Part shown: positions 3,943 through 6,227 of the stretch, one piece after another
Layout: each line of letters begins with the position of its first letter
Position numbering within the stretch: position 1 is the stretch's first letter
Source of the DNA: an uncultured Campylobacter sp.
GTDB taxonomy: Bacteria > Campylobacterota > Campylobacteria > Campylobacterales > Campylobacteraceae
NCBI RefSeq assembly: GCF_938018035.1
Contig: NZ_CALIJF010000238.1
Location: 1 to 6,227 of the forward strand
Length of the DNA: 6,227 bases
Direction: 5' to 3'
The notes under the pieces: generated by a model
The model's input: the letters and a program-made list of their open reading frames with translations, nothing else
Databases searched by the model: none
Told to the model about the DNA's origin: nothing
Position numbers and translations under genes: made by a program

Positions 3943-6203
3943 TGCAAATTTCAAACTCTTTTAACTCGCACCCTAAAAAATCCTACAATTTCCATGTAAA
4001 AAATATAAGCGATAGTTTTGATGAAAGTGATCATAAGGAGACGGCATCCTTTCACGATATTGCCAAGATTGCACAGAGATTTCAAGATTATATAAATTTA
4101 GAAGTAGAAAATTTTGCCTCAAGAGAGGACTTCGAAAAAGCCCAACAAAAGCTAAAAACAACGCATACTCTAGAGAGTGCTTTTATATATTTTTTTATTA
4201 GAGTTGATAAAGATATAAATTTTTTAGCTAATTTTTTTACTATTCTAAAACATCATTCTGATTTACCCGATCTTAAATTTTTCTTTAGCGAACTAGGCAA
4301 TATAAAAGCAAAGATAAAAGATAAATTTAAAAAGATAGATGAAGCGATTTGTAGATCAAATTTAGAGATAAGGCCCGATGTTAATGAATTTGTCGACTAT
4401 TTTTTTGATTTAGAGGCCGAGCTGGAAAAATATCAAATTTTAGATAACTACTTTATTTTTAAGAAGCGCTATTCGAGGCTTGTTTTGACTGATAAATTTG
4501 AGGCTATTTTTTCTAGGCCCTATAAAAATGTAGAAATTTTAAGTGAAGAAAAAATAGATCTTTATCTTAATAAGATAGAAGATATTATAACCTCAAAGCA
4601 AACTGGCTGTAAAAACAAATACAGAACAAAAGCGAAGGAACTTATTTTTCAAAATTTTAATCATAATACGCAAAAAGATAAGTTTTTGATTAAAGCGCCC
4701 ACCGGTATAGGAAAAACGTTTTTGGCCCTAAATTTAGCACTGCAAATAGCTAAAATAAAAGGCGATAAAAGACGAATTATAACAGCTATACCATTTACCT
4801 CTATCATAGATCAAATACATAACGAATATCAAAAGATAATATCGGATCAAAACGTACTAAAATATCACCACCTAACAAGCTATAAAAGTAGTAAAATAGA
4901 CAAAGAAAAAGATAATGAAGATGAGCAAGAGCAGTTTATGCAGAAAGTATTTTTAGCCGATATTTGGCATGAAAATTTTATCGTTACGACCTTTAATCAG
5001 CTCTTTTACGTACTTTTTTCAAATCACAATAGAGATAATTTAAAGCTAGAAACCTTACGAGATAGCGTTATTATAATAGATGAAATACAAAATATCCCAA
5101 GAGTTTTATTAAGGTCGATTTCCGCAGCTTTTAATGAATATACAAAAAGATACAATATCCACTTTATACTTATGTCTGCGACTATGCCTCATATTGCATC
5201 AGAGCTTGAAAATTTTACCGAGCTTTCAAGCCCCGTTTTATACGAGCGAGATAGGGATAGATATGAGCTCGTTTATAAGCCAAATTTAAATGATTTTGAC
5301 ATCCTAAAAGATGAAATTTTATTCCATAAAGATAAAAGTGTGCTTTGTGTCGTAAATACCATCTCAAAAGCTAAAAAGCTATATGAAGTCATAAAAAACA
5401 AAAGCGAGAATAAAGATAGCGTCTATCTTTTGACTACGCACCAAATTCCACTTCACAGAGTTGAGATTATTAACGAGATAAAAGTTAAATTAAGTAGTGG
5501 TAAAAAGATTATTTTGATTGCAACGCAGCTGATCGAGGCGGGGGTCGATCTTAGCTTTGATATAGGTTTTCGAGAGTTCGCTCCCTTTGGCTCTATTATT
5601 CAAGCTGCGGGTAGAGTAAATCGTGAAGGCTTGTCAGATAGGCCTGCAAAAGTTATAGTTTTTGATTATTTAGAAGGTAAATCATTCCCATATCACGATA
5701 CGGATCTGCAAGAGGATAAGATAAAGGAAATTCTATCGCAAAATATAAAAGAGAGCGAAATTTATAATGTCTTAGAGAGCTATTTTGAAAGTACAAAAAA
5801 TGAAACGACTAGCGTAGATTTATTGCAATACGCTAAAAACCTGGAATTTCAAACATTATTTAAAAAATTTAATGAAAATTTTATGCCAAAACAGGAGTGG
5901 AAGGTTTCACTTTTTGTAGAGCAGTATAGTGGGCATTTCGACAAGTTTTTAGATAATCGGGATAAATTGTTACAATCAAATGACGATAAATTTAAAATTA
6001 TTGCAGAAATTAAAGATTCGGAAAAAGATTTGGGATTATATACTATATCCGTTAGTAAAAATTTACTAGAAGAACTCAAAAAAGATTATAAAACTATTTT
6101 AAAAGATTATTTTGGCAGATATATTTTACCGCCAGGCAATTTCTATAATAAATTTGATGGTTTCTTGCCCAAAATTACGATCGCTGAAGAGGTATTCGAC
6201 TAA
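3942..6203 (+). CDS. cas3: Cas3 HD nuclease-helicase
   Basis: This 753-residue Cas3 would be recruited by target-bound Cascade to nick and processively degrade DNA. The N-terminal HD nuclease has H18, H38-D39 (SFHDIAK), H75 (THTLESA) and H104-H105 (KHHSDL), so the metal ligands look complete. The SF2 helicase follows: Walker A KAPTGIGKT (251-259), motif Ia TAIPFTSIIDQ (281-291), DEIQ Walker B (380-383), SAT (412-414), motif V ATQLIEAGVDLSFD (527-540) and motif VI QAAGRVNREG (554-563). Residues 317-331 form a highly charged insert between motifs Ia and II. The C-terminal accessory domain (about 600-753) is present. No inactivating change is visible. Start and stop both form TAATG overlaps with the flanking genes, and no separate ribosome-binding site is obvious. 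Confidence 0.97.
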   Translation: MQISNSFNSHPKKSYNFHVKNISDSFDESDHKETASFHDIAKIAQRFQDYINLEVENFASREDFEKAQQKLKTTHTLESAFIYFFIRVDKDINFLANFFTILKHHSDLPDLKFFFSELGNIKAKIKDKFKKIDEAICRSNLEIRPDVNEFVDYFFDLEAELEKYQILDNYFIFKKRYSRLVLTDKFEAIFSRPYKNVEILSEEKIDLYLNKIEDIITSKQTGCKNKYRTKAKELIFQNFNHNTQKDKFLIKAPTGIGKTFLALNLALQIAKIKGDKRRIITAIPFTSIIDQIHNEYQKIISDQNVLKYHHLTSYKSSKIDKEKDNEDEQEQFMQKVFLADIWHENFIVTTFNQLFYVLFSNHNRDNLKLETLRDSVIIIDEIQNIPRVLLRSISAAFNEYTKRYNIHFILMSATMPHIASELENFTELSSPVLYERDRDRYELVYKPNLNDFDILKDEILFHKDKSVLCVVNTISKAKKLYEVIKNKSENKDSVYLLTTHQIPLHRVEIINEIKVKLSSGKKIILIATQLIEAGVDLSFDIGFREFAPFGSIIQAAGRVNREGLSDRPAKVIVFDYLEGKSFPYHDTDLQEDKIKEILSQNIKESEIYNVLESYFESTKNETTSVDLLQYAKNLEFQTLFKKFNENFMPKQEWKVSLFVEQYSGHFDKFLDNRDKLLQSNDDKFKIIAEIKDSEKDLGLYTISVSKNLLEELKKDYKTILKDYFGRYILPPGNFYNKFDGFLPKITIAEEVFD

Positions 6204-6227
6204 TGTTTTGCAAGGACCAAATCACCG
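6203..6227 (+). CDS. cas4: Probable Cas4 exonuclease, first eight codons only (partial)
   Basis: An ATG shares its A with the cas3 stop, as at the two preceding junctions, and opens MFCKDQIT before the window ends. Type I-B operons usually continue cas3-cas4-cas1-cas2, and Cas4 proteins often begin with an 'ITGT' segment ahead of a Cys ligand of the iron-sulfur cluster, which the 'QIT' here would fit. Cas4 trims prespacers and helps select PAMs during acquisition. Eight residues cannot prove the family, so this call rests mostly on gene order. Confidence 0.5.

Noticed and set aside
2407..6079. Reverse-strand ORFs of 62-83 codons opposite cas7 and cas3
   Set aside because: They lie wholly within conserved forward coding sequence and show no start signals or recognisable domains.

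Overview
The window holds the core of a type I-B CRISPR-Cas operon, all on the + strand, in an AT-rich genome. The frequent AAATTT runs, strong A/T codon preference and tight gene packing suggest a Campylobacterota host, most likely a non-jejuni Campylobacter. That assignment is inferred from composition and operon style, not from a marker gene.

Layout: the 3' end of what looks like cas6 (1-81); a 439-base gap without a large gene (82-520); cas8b (521-1915); a separate small gene that looks like the detached C-terminal small-subunit domain of Cas8b/Csh1, i.e. a Cas11-like protein (1917-2339); cas7/csh2 (2332-3202), broken by a frameshift after codon 35; cas5 (3202-3942); cas3 with HD nuclease and helicase domains (3942-6203); and the first codons of a probable cas4 (6203 onward). 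From cas8b on the genes are separated by one base or overlap. Three junctions share the same stop/start overlap TAATG, so they should be co-transcribed and translationally coupled. Cas6 would process crRNA. Cas8b, the small subunit, Cas7 and Cas5 would form Cascade. Cas3 would degrade the target. Cas4, presumably followed by cas1-cas2 outside the window, would serve spacer acquisition. No CRISPR array is present here.

The cas6-cas8b gap is the most interesting part. It contains a perfect consensus sigma-70 promoter (TTGACA, 17-base spacer, TATAAT; 201-229). A purine-rich ribosome-binding site and a 25-codon TTG-initiated ORF (253-330) follow at correct spacings. After the ORF, the segment 341-356 copies 15 of 16 bases of the promoter's -35 region without a matching -10. 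A strong small gene between cas6 and cas8b, next to a guide-like copy of its own promoter, is the arrangement of the CreTA toxin-antitoxin RNA pairs known from haloarchaeal type I-B loci, where Cascade guided by CreA represses creT. I propose this as a candidate CreTA-like element. The guide half is weaker than the promoter/ORF half, because I could not identify a convincing pseudo-repeat.

The second notable point is the cas7 frameshift. It removes the first beta strand and the NPNGD region of the Cascade backbone protein from the main ORF. The repair that best fits the family's length is restoring 5 bases (a lost ATGAA tandem copy). If the gap really encodes a Cascade-repressed toxin, a dead cas7 should release it. 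The two observations therefore test each other.
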